Assembly: GCA_018292915.2 (NCBI GenBank)
Contig: JACVVK020000034.1
Span: 1,868,501-1,932,500, forward strand
Direction: 5' to 3'
DNA: 64,000 nucleotides
Origin: Batillaria attramentaria
Lineage: Eukaryota > Mollusca > Gastropoda > Batillariidae
The notes under the pieces were generated by a model that worked only from the letters and a program-made list of their open reading frames with translations, made no database searches and was not told where the DNA came from. Position numbers and translations under genes: made by a program. Positions within the stretch are counted from its first letter, which is position 1. Every line of letters starts with the position of its first letter. Shown in pieces: positions 36,322 to 48,397 of the stretch.

Positions 36322-36344
36322 TCTGTTTCATTATTTCAGTGATT

Positions 36345-36655
36345 TGGGGGAGCCGGGCTGACCGAATTGTAGAGTGTTGGACTTTCAATGCTGTCAGGGG
36401 GCCGTGAGTTCGATTCCCGGCTGAGGCCATATATTTGTGCTGGCCTCAGCTTTTTCTCGTTACCCCCTCTTAGATATCACACTTACGTGGCGCAAAAGGA
36501 CGTTAAACACCCAAAACACCCGTCCAGCCACAGTGATTCGGGACGTTTCAGCACTTCTTTGCACTTTCTGGGCGCTTTTTCTCTTTACACCCTCTTAGAT
36601 ATCACCCTTACGTGGTGCAAAAGGACGTTAAACACCCAAAACACCCATCCACCCT
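36345..36655 (+). mobile_element. SINE1 copy with partial tandem duplication of its 3' half
   Basis: Head and body occupy 36,345-36,530. A second body/tail piece (36,577-36,652) follows, flanked by two copies of TTTCAGCACTTCTTTGCACT (about 36,548 and 36,676). The arrangement is a ~125-bp tandem duplication. Confidence 0.75.
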
Positions 36656-36679
36656 CAGTGATGTGGGACGCCGGTTTCA

Positions 36680-37655
36680 GCACTTCTTTGCACTTTCTGG
36701 ACGGACGGTTTGAGTCGTCCGTCGCCGGTGATGAAGACGGATACTCGCTGTCCGTATCTGACAGAGCTACGCATGTAATTCCTCAAGCGTATCGCAGCTT
36801 GAATGGCTTGCCAGCCGGGTGCATTCGTAAGACCTGTCATGTCCAAGTCTTGTCTTCGCTGCAAACTTTCATTGTGCTGCTCTGTGTGGCCATGCATGGC
36901 GTGACCCGAGCTGTTCTGTCACTGTGTCATGTTCACTGTCAGCGCTGTCTATGTTGCGCAGTATTTCTGTCTGTATACTGTCTAGCCATGAGCGTGTCGG
37001 TTTTCGGGGTTATATATGAAGACAGGAAGTGAACGGTAGTGTTCAGAATAAATAAATAAATAAATACATAAATAAATAAATAAAATGGATGAATAAAAGA
37101 TTTTTGTGAACCGTTTTTCTGGCGGGTGTCTGTTCTGGGTTTGGGATTGTAAGCAGAGCCGTAGCACAGCTCCTAAAAGTGCTCCGGCCATTAAAAATAA
37201 ATAAAAAGGTACGGTCCCTGGCCGTTACTATGTTCTCCTCAACTTCAACGGAAAACAAAAGAATTACTTGTTACTTGTTTGAACGGGGAAACGCAAATTA
37301 AAAAATATTTTGATGAAGAGGCTTTATTTTGGAAGAACTTTTGCTTTAGAAACCCTCCTGACTGTACTCATGAAGACGAGTTTTTTGTGTTTTTTTGTTT
37401 TTTTCCAAAAGGTGGTCCGGCCATGGCCGGAGTGGCCGGTAGGGCTGCTACGGCCCTGGTAAGTGAGTGGTATTCAACGCCCTACGAAAGTAACTGATAA
37501 AATGACAGTTTCATCTTCGTCCGTGACAATTGCGCTGAGGTCGTATTGTTTTCCTCGAGCTATCGAGGATCCAAACATTGGCGTGCTATCCTCCAAGTTT
37601 TGGCAGCCTTCGAGGAATCCTCCAGGGAAACGAATAGGTCGCCCAAATTACTAGC
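36680..37655. other. Unique non-coding sequence
   Basis: (AAATA/AAAT)n at 37,049-37,084; no supported exon. Confidence 0.55.
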
Positions 37656-37800
37656 CTCCCTGTAAGTAACTCGTTCGTTACTCACGATGGCTTGAGGATC
37701 CCAAAGTTCAGGGGATCTTATCCTTGCCCTTAAGATAACTCTTTCCTCACTCAGGATGCCCAGAGGACCACAAAGTTTAGGTGTCCGATCTTTTCCTTAC

Positions 37801-38197
37801 ATATCTAAGCTCCCAGCAAAAAGCTTTCCAAAGTGTGAAAAATTTTTACAGAGTCGTCCGTGCAAGCACAATCAACTCTGTCACAGTTGCAGAGTTTTCA
37901 GCGCTTCGGGGACCCTCATAAAACCAGAGCACGAGTTTGCCGTGACATTATTTGGCTTTTGGTCAGTGAGCGAGACACATCGCTACAGTGTCCAGCGGAT
38001 GTTGAGTGCTGCACGATGTTTCTCGCTCAGTGTCAAAACGCAAAGTGAGCTGTGAAATCAGGCTGCCCTTGGCTTTTATTGGGGTTTCAGGGACGCTGAA
38101 AACTCTGCACCTGTGACAGAGTTGACTGTGCTTGCACGGTCGACTCTGTAAAAAAAATTTCACACTTCGGAAAGCTTTTTGTTGGGAGCTTAGATCT
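37801..38197 (+). mobile_element. MITE-T copy 3, inserted in a minisatellite
   Basis: 397 bp with the same long inverted repeats. The left target is TTAC (37,797-37,800, one change), the right TTAA (38,198-38,201). The surrounding ~63-bp tandem repeat has CCTTAAGGTAACTC or similar at this point, showing insertion into TTAA. Confidence 0.9.
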
Positions 38198-38542
38198 TTA
38201 AGGTAACTCTTTCCTCATTCACGATGCTGCGAGGATCCCCAAGTTTGGGCGCCCTATCTCTTCCCTAAGGTAACTCTTTCCTCACTCTCGATGCTTCGAG
38301 GATTCCAGTTTGGATTCTCTATCCTCTCCCTAAGGTAACTCTTTTCTTACTCACAATGCCTTGTGGATTCTAGTTTGGGTTCTCTATCCTTTCCCTAATG
38401 CAACTCTTTCCTCACTCAGGTTCCCTCGAGGATTCCAGTGTTGTGTCCGATCTTTGCCCTTAGGTAACTCTTTTTTTTACTCACGTTGCCTCGAGGATCC
38501 CAAAGTTTAGATGTCCGACCTTTTCCATGAGGCAACTCTTTC

Positions 38543-39030
38543 TTTTCTTTTCTTTTTTCTCCTCCCCCCCCCCCTTTTTTTCTTCTTTTTTTGCTGCAAC
38601 AACTCTTTTCCGGCTCCAGTGGTGATCCTCCCTGGTAATGGGTGGAATCTACGCAGGGCTCGGAAGCTCGGGCAATTTTTATTATGCATGATGATGGAGA
38701 TGAGGATGATGGTAAGATGGAGGTCCGTGTGGTTTGGGACTGCGGGACTGGGACGCATTCCACGCTTCCTGTCATAAACATCCCGGCATTAACCAGGCCC
38801 GGGAACTACGGCACCTGCGGTGCCGGCCGTGTAATCATCCACATCATAAGACGTGTCATACCAAGGGAAGCACCCGTGAAGTGGGTGAATCTCGGCTGTG
38901 TGGCAACAGCCTCCCCATTGGGTCCATAGCACACCCGCTCTGGGCAGGAGCCGACCTATCTCGGCTGGGACTCGAACCCGGGTCTCCCGGTCCATGGTCC
39001 GAAAGTGCTAACCACTACACTACGGGGGCC
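38543..39030 (-). mobile_element. SINE3: ~490-bp tRNA-derived SINE with A-rich tail
   Basis: On minus, the head at 39,030 reads GGCCCCCGTAGTGTAGTGGT (A box) and CGGGTTCGAGTCCCAGC (B box). A ~300-bp body follows, ending in an A/G-rich tail (38,543-38,600). TGAGGCAACTCTTTC lies on both sides (38,528-38,542 and 39,031-39,045). The flanks belong to a minisatellite, but this exact variant of its unit occurs only at these two places, so a target duplication is likely. Confidence 0.75.
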
Positions 39031-39380
39031 TGAGGCAACTCTTTCCTTACCCAGGATTACAAAGTTTGATGGTCGTATCCTTCTCGTAACTAAAGGTAAC
39101 TCTCCCTTCACACATTGTTATTATTAACCCGAAACCGGCCACCCGTGTCCTTATCTCAAGGTTTTACTCTAGCTGTTTTCAAAAGAGTACAGTAGTCGCT
39201 GACATCGCGAGATCAGTTTGGAAGCTATCCTTCCTGTAATATGCAAGGTAACTCCCACTGTCGTCACTCAGTATGCCGAGCATCGGTGGCCGCTTTCTTC
39301 TTACTCAATCAGTAAAGCGCGGCAATGAAGCATCCACCCACTCAGTCAACTCCCTTTCCTTGTCGGTTAGGTTTTTAATA

Positions 39381-39806
39381 TATAGTCTTCACAAAAAGTT
39401 AAGGACCAGTCAACATAATGGGTGACAGTTTCATTAAATCAGAAAAAATAAACGAATAAGATTTTTCCCGTAAAATTCGGTAGCAAGGTTGAGGGGTAAT
39501 TAGTGAACATGGCGACCACTGTGTGGATGGCACGTGCGCGTCACACAGCATGCTTGGCGCGTTTGAAAATCTGCTATTTCGGCAAAACTAGACCGATTTT
39601 CAGTGTTCAGTGAGCGATACCTGGGGCTTTCTGCACGGCAAAAATGAGATGCAGGTCAAAGAATGCATTCCTGGTTATGAACTGTGCTCATGTGTTTGCC
39701 TACACAAGCCGCCGTTTCAGCGATGTTCAGCACTACACCAGCATGCCACCACGACAAAAGTTGAATGATATTTGCCAGTGGTCCTTAACTTTTTGTGAAG
39801 GCTGTA
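39381..39806. mobile_element. Tc1/mariner-like MITE (~425 bp)
   Basis: Inverted repeats of ~27 bp: left AGTCTTCACAAAAAGTTAAG then GACCA, right the mirror ending GTGAAGGCTGTA. TA stands at both ends. TCACAAAAAGTTAAGG-type ends and a TA site fit Tc1/mariner. No transposase frame remains. Confidence 0.8.
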
Positions 39807-40697
39807 TTTATTTCAAAACAAAACATTTTCCCAACAATAACATTGTGGTCGCTGACAACGCGCTGATGGCAAAGTCCTGGGGACAGGTAGATGGTGACAC
39901 ATTTCATTCCGTCTGTCCGCACGGCGCCAGCCCGGTGCCACCGGAAGTGACCTTTGGGTGGCAAGGTCACTCGATCACATTCCGTCAGTTGTAGGTCACT
40001 GCACGCACTGCGAATGCACAATGTAAATCCAGTTCTACCACTTTGTTTGCCAGTGACTCAGTTGAGGTTAGAACATAAGGTTTAACTCGAAATCTCTACC
40101 AAAAATCCTCGAGAAGCCACATTCGTAGAGAACCTAGCAGTAGAAATTGCCTGCTGTCTTTAAAAAAAGAAAAAAGAAAAAAAAGACCTAAAATGCCTTT
40201 TCTAAAAATGTGGCGACCATTTGCTTTGATGGTTTTATGTCTGATAACGCTCGTGAAGTAAATCTGAGCGAATCAAGACAGTGAATTATAATGTATATCA
40301 ATAAAAACAACGCCATTAAGATTTTTTTTTTTTGAAGAAGGAAAAACAGTAAACAGTCCAGCAAAAACAGTGGCATGCGACCCTGACCTTGGAGGTAGAT
40401 CTAGATCTAATTTGAAACGTGTCGTTACTCTTCTGGCATTTTATTGTAATGGTTTAGTTTAGCATCGAAAGAACGTAAAGAGCACATGCAAACAATACCT
40501 TTCGGTCACTGACATGTATCCCGCTCTTCTGTTTTATACTTTGCGACTAATCCTAGACAAAACCAGCCGGAATTTCAGAACGTAACTGCATACATCCCTG
40601 AACACGTGTTGACACATTTATTGCCTCACTGAAAAGTTCATCCTCTCATAATACAAATATTAAGACAGAAAGCGCTCATTTTGTATGACAGGTGTGT
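39807..40697. other. Unique non-coding sequence
   Basis: Nothing recognised. Confidence 0.6.
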
Positions 40698-40842
40698 AAC
40701 TGTGTTGTGTTGTGTTGTGTTGTGTTGTGTTGTGTTGTGGCCGTTTGGTTCGGTCAGTTGGATGTACTTGTTTGTGTGTGTGTTGTGTTGTGGTGTGTTG
40801 TGGTGTGGTGTGGTGTGGTGTGTTGTGGTGTGGTGTGGTGTT
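40698..40842 (+). repeat. Pentamer array (TTGTG)n/(TGGTG)n
   Basis: Two blocks, 40,698-40,740 and 40,775-40,842, separated by ~35 bp of other sequence. Confidence 0.85.
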
Positions 40843-41797
40843 TGCTAACTTACTTCATCACTTACTCCATCACTTACTTCATCACTTGTTTGTTTGTTTG
40901 TTATTCAGTCAAGTGGCGTCTGAAACCGACGGCCTGCTTGACTTCAGTCCATTGACTCACCCCCTAAAATGCTGTCAGCGTAACGTAAGAAGGGAGTATC
41001 CCCCGAACGGAGAAGAAACGGAACGGTGACTCTTTTATCCACGGACCCACATGCCAAAGCTGGCGGGCCCAGGTGGGTGTAGTTACTATCAAGTTATGCG
41101 CCACCTTCTCTCGCACCTGCTGTGCCAAGACCGGGCGGCACCTTGAGCGCTTGACAACAGCTCCACCCAGGTCAATTCTGCTTTTCGTTTTCGGAGTCTA
41201 AAGAAAACCTATGACTTTGCGCGTCGCGGAAAATAATGTTGTGGTGTTACCTTTTTTGACTTGTGTACAGTGTTTGTTTGTGAGGTAGTTTTATTCGCTC
41301 AGAGTATGGAGAGGTGTCGTTGTCAGAGTGAGTGTCGCAAAAAGAATTCAAGTCTCCTTCGAGTTCATATTAACGTGTTAGTTTGTGAAGAAGTACTGCT
41401 CTGAAGAACTCGTTAGTGTTTTGTAGGACACACCAGCTTCGTTCTTATCAACTCAATTCCTTCTAAGAAGGATCTTGGTATGTTTGTGGTTGCGCACCAG
41501 CGGCCTCACTGCAAAAATCATAATAAATTTATGTCTGCATAGATTTAAATTTGGAATGGCGGGAGTGTTGCGCTTTCAGTTTATTACACTCGTGTTTGCT
41601 GCAGTAAGAGCCGGCAAGGAACCGTTAATCTTGCCTGATTTTCGCATACATAGCCAAAACTGAAAAAGACTCCAAAACTTGGGATACTCAGTACGAAATG
41701 TGTTAATTACAGAAACAAACAAATCCAGGGGTCTTTTGAAGGGGATTGGGGGGGGGGGGGACTAAAACGAACGTAAGTCCGTGACTAGCATGTCCAA
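40843..41797. other. Unique non-coding sequence
   Basis: Nothing recognised; poly-G at 41,748-41,760. Confidence 0.6.
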
Positions 41798-41800
41798 CTG

Positions 41801-42081
41801 GGCCCGTATGTAATAGTCGAGGTTATGGCTTTTAGCCTCGGGTTAGAGTCTAACCTCGAACTAAACTAGCTCTAGGGTTAAATTTTCTGTTGTATTTTTT
41901 GTTTTAAATCAGGAAGCGGCCCCATTCCGGGAAGGTGCCTGAGCCGTTATAGAAGGATTTTTTCCCTTCCTTTCTTCGCTTCCTTTTTTTAATTTAATTT
42001 TGCTTTTGGGGTTCTTTTGTCCTAGTCTGGGTTAGGCCCGTAGCCGTGGGTTAAATTAACCTCGACTGTTACATACGGGCC
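41801..42081 (+). mobile_element. MITE-G copy 3, CTG target duplication
   Basis: GGCCCGTATGTAA...TTACATACGGGCC, 281 bp, with CTG on both sides (41,798-41,800; 42,082-42,084). Confidence 0.9.
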
Positions 42082-42084
42082 CTG

Positions 42085-43190
42085 AGCGTTAAGATTAGTA
42101 AGCGATGCATAAACGAAGACAAAGGCATGCGTATCAGGGACTAAACGGTAAATCACGCTGATGCTGGTCACCACGTCATCAATTTGAAACTACAACTAAG
42201 TCCCAGACTATCTTAGTTTCCTTTCATGCATCAAAACCCTAGGACAAGAATAATCATACGTTCCGAGGAACAATACATACGGACTGTCGGTCGTCTTCAA
42301 ATTGCCGAATTCGTGTACACGCAACAGCTTGTGAGATTGTCTACCGGAGCACAGTTCACGACTAGGCTACAGCAGAACAATTTCACACTTTCTCACTTAT
42401 CTATACCCTACATCTAAACTTGGTGATACGCAGTGTCAATGTCAGTCTCGGCAGCCTCCCTACTTGTACCGGTCTCTGTTATTGTTTGTTTCGAAAGGAT
42501 TTTCTCGTGGATGCACACGAAAATCGTGTCGGAAAGAATGACGTGAAAGCAACAATTATCACGTTTTCATCAGTAAGTCCAAAGCACTGCCCGTCACAGC
42601 TTCCCGCCCCGACAATAGAGCCAGCGAAAACTGGAGATAAGTTCTGTCCAGGGGAAGCCACCCGGTACCTGGTCCTTCCTGTTGATCTTTAGGGTTGGAG
42701 GTGCGAAAAGTGTTGCGCCACGTGACCCGTCCAAAAGGGAACATGTTTGCTTGTTGTGACAGTGGTTTGTGTCAGTTTGTGGCACTGTCTAGTACCCCTT
42801 ACCTGGATACCGGGCGATATTTCATGATTTTATTCAGTGAAGCCAACTTATTTTGTTGTTCCGTTCCATCTTTTGTGTACTAGGTTTCGTTTAAGATACC
42901 GGCAGTGGATGGAACCTACCAGCACGGCACGATCTGAATGACAGTCGGTATTCATTATTAAAGGCCCATAGTCAGGTATTTCCAGGCTCCCAAATCGTTA
43001 GGAGAGACTGCTGTCGCTGTGTCTACCATAGTACCACTTAGATACATGCTGGCACTGAGCAGACAGACGCCAAAACACACAGCGTCTGCCAAATCTTATC
43101 ACGCTACTACTAAAAGAGTTTTGGCCGTTGAAAGTTTCGTTCACACGGCCAGCAAATGGCACTGTATTGCATTCGGAGTCCTATTAACCT
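42085..43190. other. Unique non-coding sequence
   Basis: Several short open frames without motifs or splice support. Confidence 0.55.
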
Positions 43191-43249
43191 TAAGATGCAT
43201 TTAAAACGGACAGGCGCCCTCACAAGCATAACTGTTCCAAAACAAAACT

Positions 43250-43386
43250 GCCGTGTAATCAGTGGCAAAACACAGTAAATCCATGACGTCATTTTGTGGA
43301 AAAAATATTACGTCAGGGTCTTTCATCTTGAAACTTCCCCTCAAAATGACGTCATAGACTTACTGTGTTTTGCCATTACACGACAG
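43250..43386. mobile_element. Fold-back MITE (~137 bp)
   Basis: Arms of ~43 bp: GTGTAATCAGTGGCAAAACA, CAGTAAATCCATGACGTCAT on the left and the mirror TGACGTCATAGACTTACTGT on the right, separated by ~47 bp. It stands directly after a fragment of the long inverted-repeat element. Confidence 0.75.
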
Positions 43387-43389
43387 GAA

Positions 43390-44255
43390 AGAAAAAAAAA
43401 AGTTTTGCAAGAATTTTCAAGCCGTGAAATGTGAGACGGTGTGCAGTTCAGTACTCAGCCCAAATAATCCAACTCAAAACTGAGGTGGACTGCGTACTGC
43501 ACACCAGAGAGCACGTGAGTTTTGGTTTAAGTACATTGCATTGTTTCCCTTTCCTTAGTTCAGGAATATAATGCACTTATTCAGTGTTAGTCTCGATATT
43601 CAATTCAGTACACACGCTCATTGCCAGCTTGTTCACTATTCTGTCGCGAAAACAAAGGTCTTTCAACCGAGGTCAACGGTTTTCTCTTTAATGGTAAAAA
43701 AAAAAAAAAAAAATCATGGAAATGCATCGCATAATATTCATGACAGACGCCAAATAATGGTGACATACGAAGTAAGACGCAAAACATTTGGCAGCATCTC
43801 CCGACGCAGTTACATTTTAGAACTGACTCACTCTCGTACACGGTAGTTCACGTGAACCATTAAAACGTAAAAGGAGTTCAGTTCTAACGCACTTCGGCCA
43901 GTGCATGACTGCGTAGGCGTGTGACATGGGTGTGTTCGGCTGTAGGAAAAGCCGCTAAATACGCTCTCCGAAACTGGAAAAAAAGAAAAAAAGAAGTGTG
44001 AACCGTCTTCACAACCACCCTACAGCCACCCTACAGCCGCCCTTACCCGGCGATTCTGTCTGTTCAACACGGCGGATTAAAGGCAGTCTGCCCGAGATCA
44101 CTATACGCTTCGCAGAGGATATCCTGCACTTTCATTTAGATCAGTGTTGCGCTCGTGAGTGCGTGATGATGAAATCTTTACTTCTGAAGTGGAGGTCGTA
44201 ATAGTGGAGATTTCGTCATGAAGGCGACCAACTGTGCGCCTGTGCCGGTTTGAAT
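43390..44255. other. Unique non-coding sequence
   Basis: Nothing recognised. Confidence 0.6.
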
Positions 44256-44540
44256 GTGTATTATTATTTAGGCGTTTTGGCCAGTTTCTTGAACTGGCTC
44301 AAAGCCGGCGCCGCCAACCTGAACCCAACACGCACGCTCATGTGAATCACACGCATTCCCTCACACAGTAGACATGAACAAACGTGCTGCAAAGGGTCAG
44401 CTCAACAATAGAAGTTTTGGAATTCAGAATTGCGTTATTTTTATTTATTTATGTTTTTTTTTTTGTTTTTTGTTTTTTTTTTGGGGGGGGGGCCTTGAAC
44501 CTGACCTCTCACATTGGTGACGACGTCTTAACCACTGTAA
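44256..44540 (-). mobile_element. SINE2 copy with internal deletion
   Basis: The 3' half is intact (AACCCAACACGCACGCTCAT, CTGCAAAGGGTCAGCTCAAC). The middle is replaced by T-rich and G-rich runs, and only a stub of the tRNA head remains near 44,490-44,536. Confidence 0.75.
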
Positions 44541-44544
44541 TAAT

Positions 44545-44690
44545 AATAATAATAATAACAGGTATTGAAGGGACGCCCTCCCCTCCCGCAGGAGCTCAGG
44601 GCGCCTTACAGTCAACACCCACTTACACAGAAACAGAAACACGCAACATTTCTCCACACATACGTTTAACTATAAACACATAATGTGCAG
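44545..44690 (-). repeat. Retroposon 3' UTR fragment with (ATT)n tail
   Basis: (AAT)n, then GGTATTGAAGGGACGCC, AGGGCGCCTTACAGTCAACA and CACACATACGTTTAACTA. It is the same style as the 3' UTR of the LINE fragment at 59,493. Confidence 0.55.
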
Positions 44691-44825
44691 CATCATGCAC
44701 GGCCTCCGACTGAACCGGTGTCGGCCGAAGCTCTGCTACTAATCAGGCACTGTGGTTGCATTGATTAAAAGCTACATAGTATTGGTTAGCCGCAGCTGTG
44801 TTTCAGTTCTGTCTGCTCAATAAAT

Positions 44826-44997
44826 GACGGGATAGCCAAGCGATAGAACGTTGGTCTTTCAATGCTCGGGGTCTTGAGTACGAATCCCAGTTGGGGCCAG
44901 ATATTTGTGCCGCTCGCTTTTTCCTCGTTGCTTCGTCTTTGATACCACCCATACGTGGTGGAAAAGAAAGTTAAACTCTTAAACACCCACCCACCCT
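44826..44997 (+). mobile_element. SINE1 copy, diverged
   Basis: ATAGCCAAGCGATAGAACG (A box region), TTGAGTACGAATCCC (B box region), TTTGTGCC, TCGTTGC and CATACGTGGTGG, ending in CCACCCACCC. Confidence 0.8.
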
Positions 44998-46060
44998 CCT
45001 AAGTGACGTCGGCTTCAACTGTGCTTGTGTTTCCATAGAAGTGACCCAAGACATCTTGCACAGAGTGCCTTTAAACGACACTAACACCGCGCCCGCACCT
45101 GGGGATTAAGTACATGCAAATCACGCTTCGTCAAGCTATACTTGGTCAGGATGAAAAGAAAATTATCAGCATCGTAACGCCTGCGTCGGATACGTCCTGT
45201 GCAAATTTGGCCACAGGCATTTTCAGCCACTCTGTCAACTACGACCTCTTTCGGTCTACTGTTTTTGATGTGCCGTAGTTAAAGAAACTGATGCAGCGGG
45301 GAAGGGGGGAGGGGGAGGGGGGTGTTAGGGTTAGCTGAAATGAGGGTGGGTTTACAAAGTAAAGTCTGCCCCGTCCTTTTGAATGAGACCCTCTGCGTCA
45401 ATAAGCAGCACGCGAAAAGCTTGCCCCGCAATTTGTAGAAGGGGAAGAGACCAGCAGGTTTCAATACAACCTTTCTTTGCTTTTACAATCACCCGAAGAC
45501 AGGGCCGCATCCCTAAACACACGGGTAGGCAAGTCTAAAGGGGTTTCCGTACGCCCGTCGTAAGGGCGTGTTTTTCATGGCCTAAGGAGGGGGTGCCCTG
45601 AGGCGGAGCTGATTAACAGTTTGTGTCTCCACAAACCGCTTTAAAAAAAGAAAGGAAGAGAATGAGGGTGTTTAAGTCCGGTGTATATCCAAGATGTTGC
45701 CCTGTAAAGCTGCGAATTACAAAAACGGTGAAGGGGGGAAGGGGGGGGAGGAGGTGTGACGCAATGGCCAGAAATATACCCCAGCTGCCAAGTCATCGTT
45801 CTTGCTTATCACCTAGGTTTGTTGTTGTTTTTGGGTTTGTTTTTTTTCGTTTTTGTTGGTTTCTGTTTGTTTGTTTGTTTGTTTGTTTTTTTTGGTTTTT
45901 TTTTTGTTTTTTTTTTTTTTTTGGGGGGGGGGGGGATATGTGTTTTTATGGGGGATTTTGTTGTTTTTTGTAGTTGTTTTTTTTTGGGGGGGGGAGGGGG
46001 TTATTGGTTGTTTGGGGGTGGGGATGGGAGGTGGAAGTCGTCTTTCTATTTGCACACCCG
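44998..46060. other. Non-coding; strong T/G homopolymer block at the right
   Basis: 45,815-46,030 is made of TTTTG and poly-G/poly-T runs on one strand; no gene. Confidence 0.6.
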
Positions 46061-46195
46061 GAAAGCTTAGGCAACTGAGATGGTAAAGGATTGGGATTTC
46101 AGTGCTCGAGTTGTGAGTTCGAATCCGGCTTGAAGCCAAAATAATGTGCTGACTTGTTTCTGGTTAATTAAACCTTTTAAAGCCCATCCACTCGA
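46060..46195 (+). mobile_element. SINE1-like copy, strongly diverged
   Basis: GAGATGGTAAAGGATTGG, GTGAGTTCGAATCCGGCTTG and TGTGCTGACTTG resemble the SINE1 head and early body; the rest is not recognisable. Confidence 0.5.
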
Positions 46196-46287
46196 ATAAC
46201 CCATTACACTTAAACTGTGGTTGATGATAAAGGCCACCTTCATTTTTTGGCTCACTTGTGCAACAATGTGTGTAATAACGCTCTGTC

Positions 46288-46289
<2 letters not shown>

Positions 46290-46363
<74 letters not shown>

Positions 46364-46377
46364 CTGTGTGTCTGTGT

Positions 46378-46411
<34 letters not shown>

Positions 46412-46449
46412 CTGTGTGTGTCTGTGTGTCTGTGTGTGTGTGTGTGTGT

Positions 46450-46497
<48 letters not shown>

Positions 46498-46512
46498 TGT
46501 GTCTGTGTGTGT

Positions 46513-46580
<68 letters not shown>

Positions 46581-46601
46581 TGTGTGTGTGTGTGTGTGTG
46601 T

Positions 46602-46645
<44 letters not shown>

Positions 46646-46666
46646 TGTGTCTGTGTGTGTGTGTGT

Positions 46667-46727
<61 letters not shown>
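46290..46727 (+). repeat. Longest (GT)n tract of the window, ~437 bp
   Basis: Interrupted by TCTG, GGT and one ATG variants, several of which recur in the same order. Confidence 0.97.
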
Positions 46728-46728
<1 letters not shown>

Positions 46729-46736
46729 GCAGTAAA

Positions 46737-47790
46737 CTGTAACATTGGCATTTTCTCAGAATCTACAAAGTGCGGAGGCACCAAACTTGACTTGCTGATA
46801 GACAGCCACAACAACACCTTCAAAAACATACCTGGAATGATCCTTTCTCAGAATCCACGAACACCAGAGGCTTTAAACGCTGAATACTGATAGACATCGA
46901 TAAGAATTTTACAGACATACCTGTATTCAATGACCTTGGGTTAAGGTCAAGCCATACAAGCTTGAAAAAACTTGAACGCTGGCATTTTCTCAGAAAAAAG
47001 AAACAACAACAGAGGCACCAAAAATAGCAAACGTAGCATGCTGACAGGCAATGATAAGACCTTTCGAAACATGCCACTGAAACGACCTTGACTCAAGGTC
47101 AAGGTCATTCAGCTGTCTATTGTGAATTTTAACGTTACCATTTTTGCAGAAACTACAAATACTTGAGGAATCAGAATTGGCATAATGATAGGCATTGATA
47201 AGATCTTTACTGACAGATCTTACTTCACGTGGCCTATCCTGGGATAATTGTAATACTGCCCTTATAACAGGAACTATCAACACTGACCAGAGACACCGTA
47301 CCGGAGCGGTCGGTGGTCTAGTGGTTAAGAGACCTGTCGCCAACGCGAGAGGTCAGAGGTTCGAGTCCCACTCGGGGCAAAGAATTTTTCCTTCTCGTAT
47401 GTGGCACCGTTCATTCGGGCCGATCGTCGGGGGTACTCCGGGTACTCCGGCTTCCTCCCCCTCTGCTTTGGAAATGTTCAGCCCACCAAATTTGAAAAAT
47501 AAATGCAATTCTAAATCCCGAAATTTAAATAGCTGAGCTGACCCTTCGCACCACGTGATTGTAATGTGTTTATGTCCAGTGTGTGAGAGAATGCGTGTGA
47601 TTCACGTGAGCGTGCGTGTTGGGTTCGGTTCGCGGCGCTTTGAGCCGATTCATGAAATTGGGTAAAGCGCCTATGCAATACTCATTATTATTTTTATTAT
47701 TATTACTTGCCATGATGATAGACAGTGATAAGAGCTTTACAGACAGACTCTTTTGAATGACCTTGACCCATCTCACAAGTAAGCCAATGA
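46737..47790 (+). repeat. Degenerate tandem repeat with AAGGTCA motifs
   Basis: Units of roughly 120-190 bp share GCATTTTCTCAGAA, GAGGCACCAAA, TGATAGACAT-GATAAGA, TTTACAGACA and GACCTTGACTCAAGGTCAAG. The palindromic GACCTTGACTCAAGGTC contains the TCAAGGTCA half-site sequence known from nuclear receptor binding; function here is unproven. SINE2 splits the array. Confidence 0.6.
47303..47706 (+). mobile_element. SINE2 copy, full length
   Basis: A box GGTGGTCTAGTGGTTAAGAG, B box AGGTTCGAGTCCCACTCG, central region, CACGTGATTGTAATGTG, GGGTAAAGCGCCTATGCAAT and an ATT-rich tail. It interrupts the degenerate tandem repeat at 46.74-47.79 kb. Confidence 0.9.
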
Positions 47791-48332
47791 GGCATCTGCC
47801 TCTCTAGGCTGTCTTTCATATTACTATTTTGCAGCCACCCCCCAAAAGAAGTTCACAGTATTGTGTGGGCGGTGAGACTGACAAAACTAGGCGCGGATTT
47901 GAAGAAAGTGTGCGAGCAAAATTACAGTTACACCCATGCTGCTGTGTCACCTTGCGGGGAAGGAGAGGGGGGGGGGGGGGGTACGTGGGAGCTGGGGGCT
48001 GGGGGCTTGTAGTGTAGACGTCGAGCGTGGGACGAAATTGCAAGTGTGAAATGGCACTGCGGCGTGCTCGCTCAGTGACACTGAAAAGAAGGCCCGCCGC
48101 TGGGGCCCCCTGCTGAATTTTATTGCTATTTTTAACTTGTTGTTTTTGTTGTTGTTGTTGTTTTTGATGGATCTATATATAAGGTGTGTGTGGGGGGGGG
48201 GGGAGCGTTACGTTAATGCCGTCTTATGTCAGTGACTGTAATATTTTAGTTAATACGGTTTCAAAGGAAGTTCAGTGTACTGGCGCCGTGTAGCAGTGTC
48301 AGTAAGCGTGATCTCGGTTACTGTGTGAAAGG

Positions 48333-48333
<1 letters not shown>
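47791..48333. other. Unique non-coding sequence
   Basis: Poly-G at 47,967-47,980 and 48,191-48,202; nothing else. Confidence 0.6.

Positions 48334-48396
<63 letters not shown>
48334..48396 (+). repeat. (GT)n microsatellite
   Basis: About 31 units. Confidence 0.95.

Positions 48397-48397
<1 letters not shown>

Larger units (their letters stand above)
37660..39115 (+). repeat. Minisatellite, ~63-bp degenerate unit, interrupted by two mobile elements
   Basis: AAGGTAACTCTTTCCTCACT, CGATGCCTCGAGGATCCCAA and TCCTATCCTTTCCCT recur about nine times. MITE-T (37,801-38,197) and SINE3 (38,543-39,030) split it. Confidence 0.82.
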
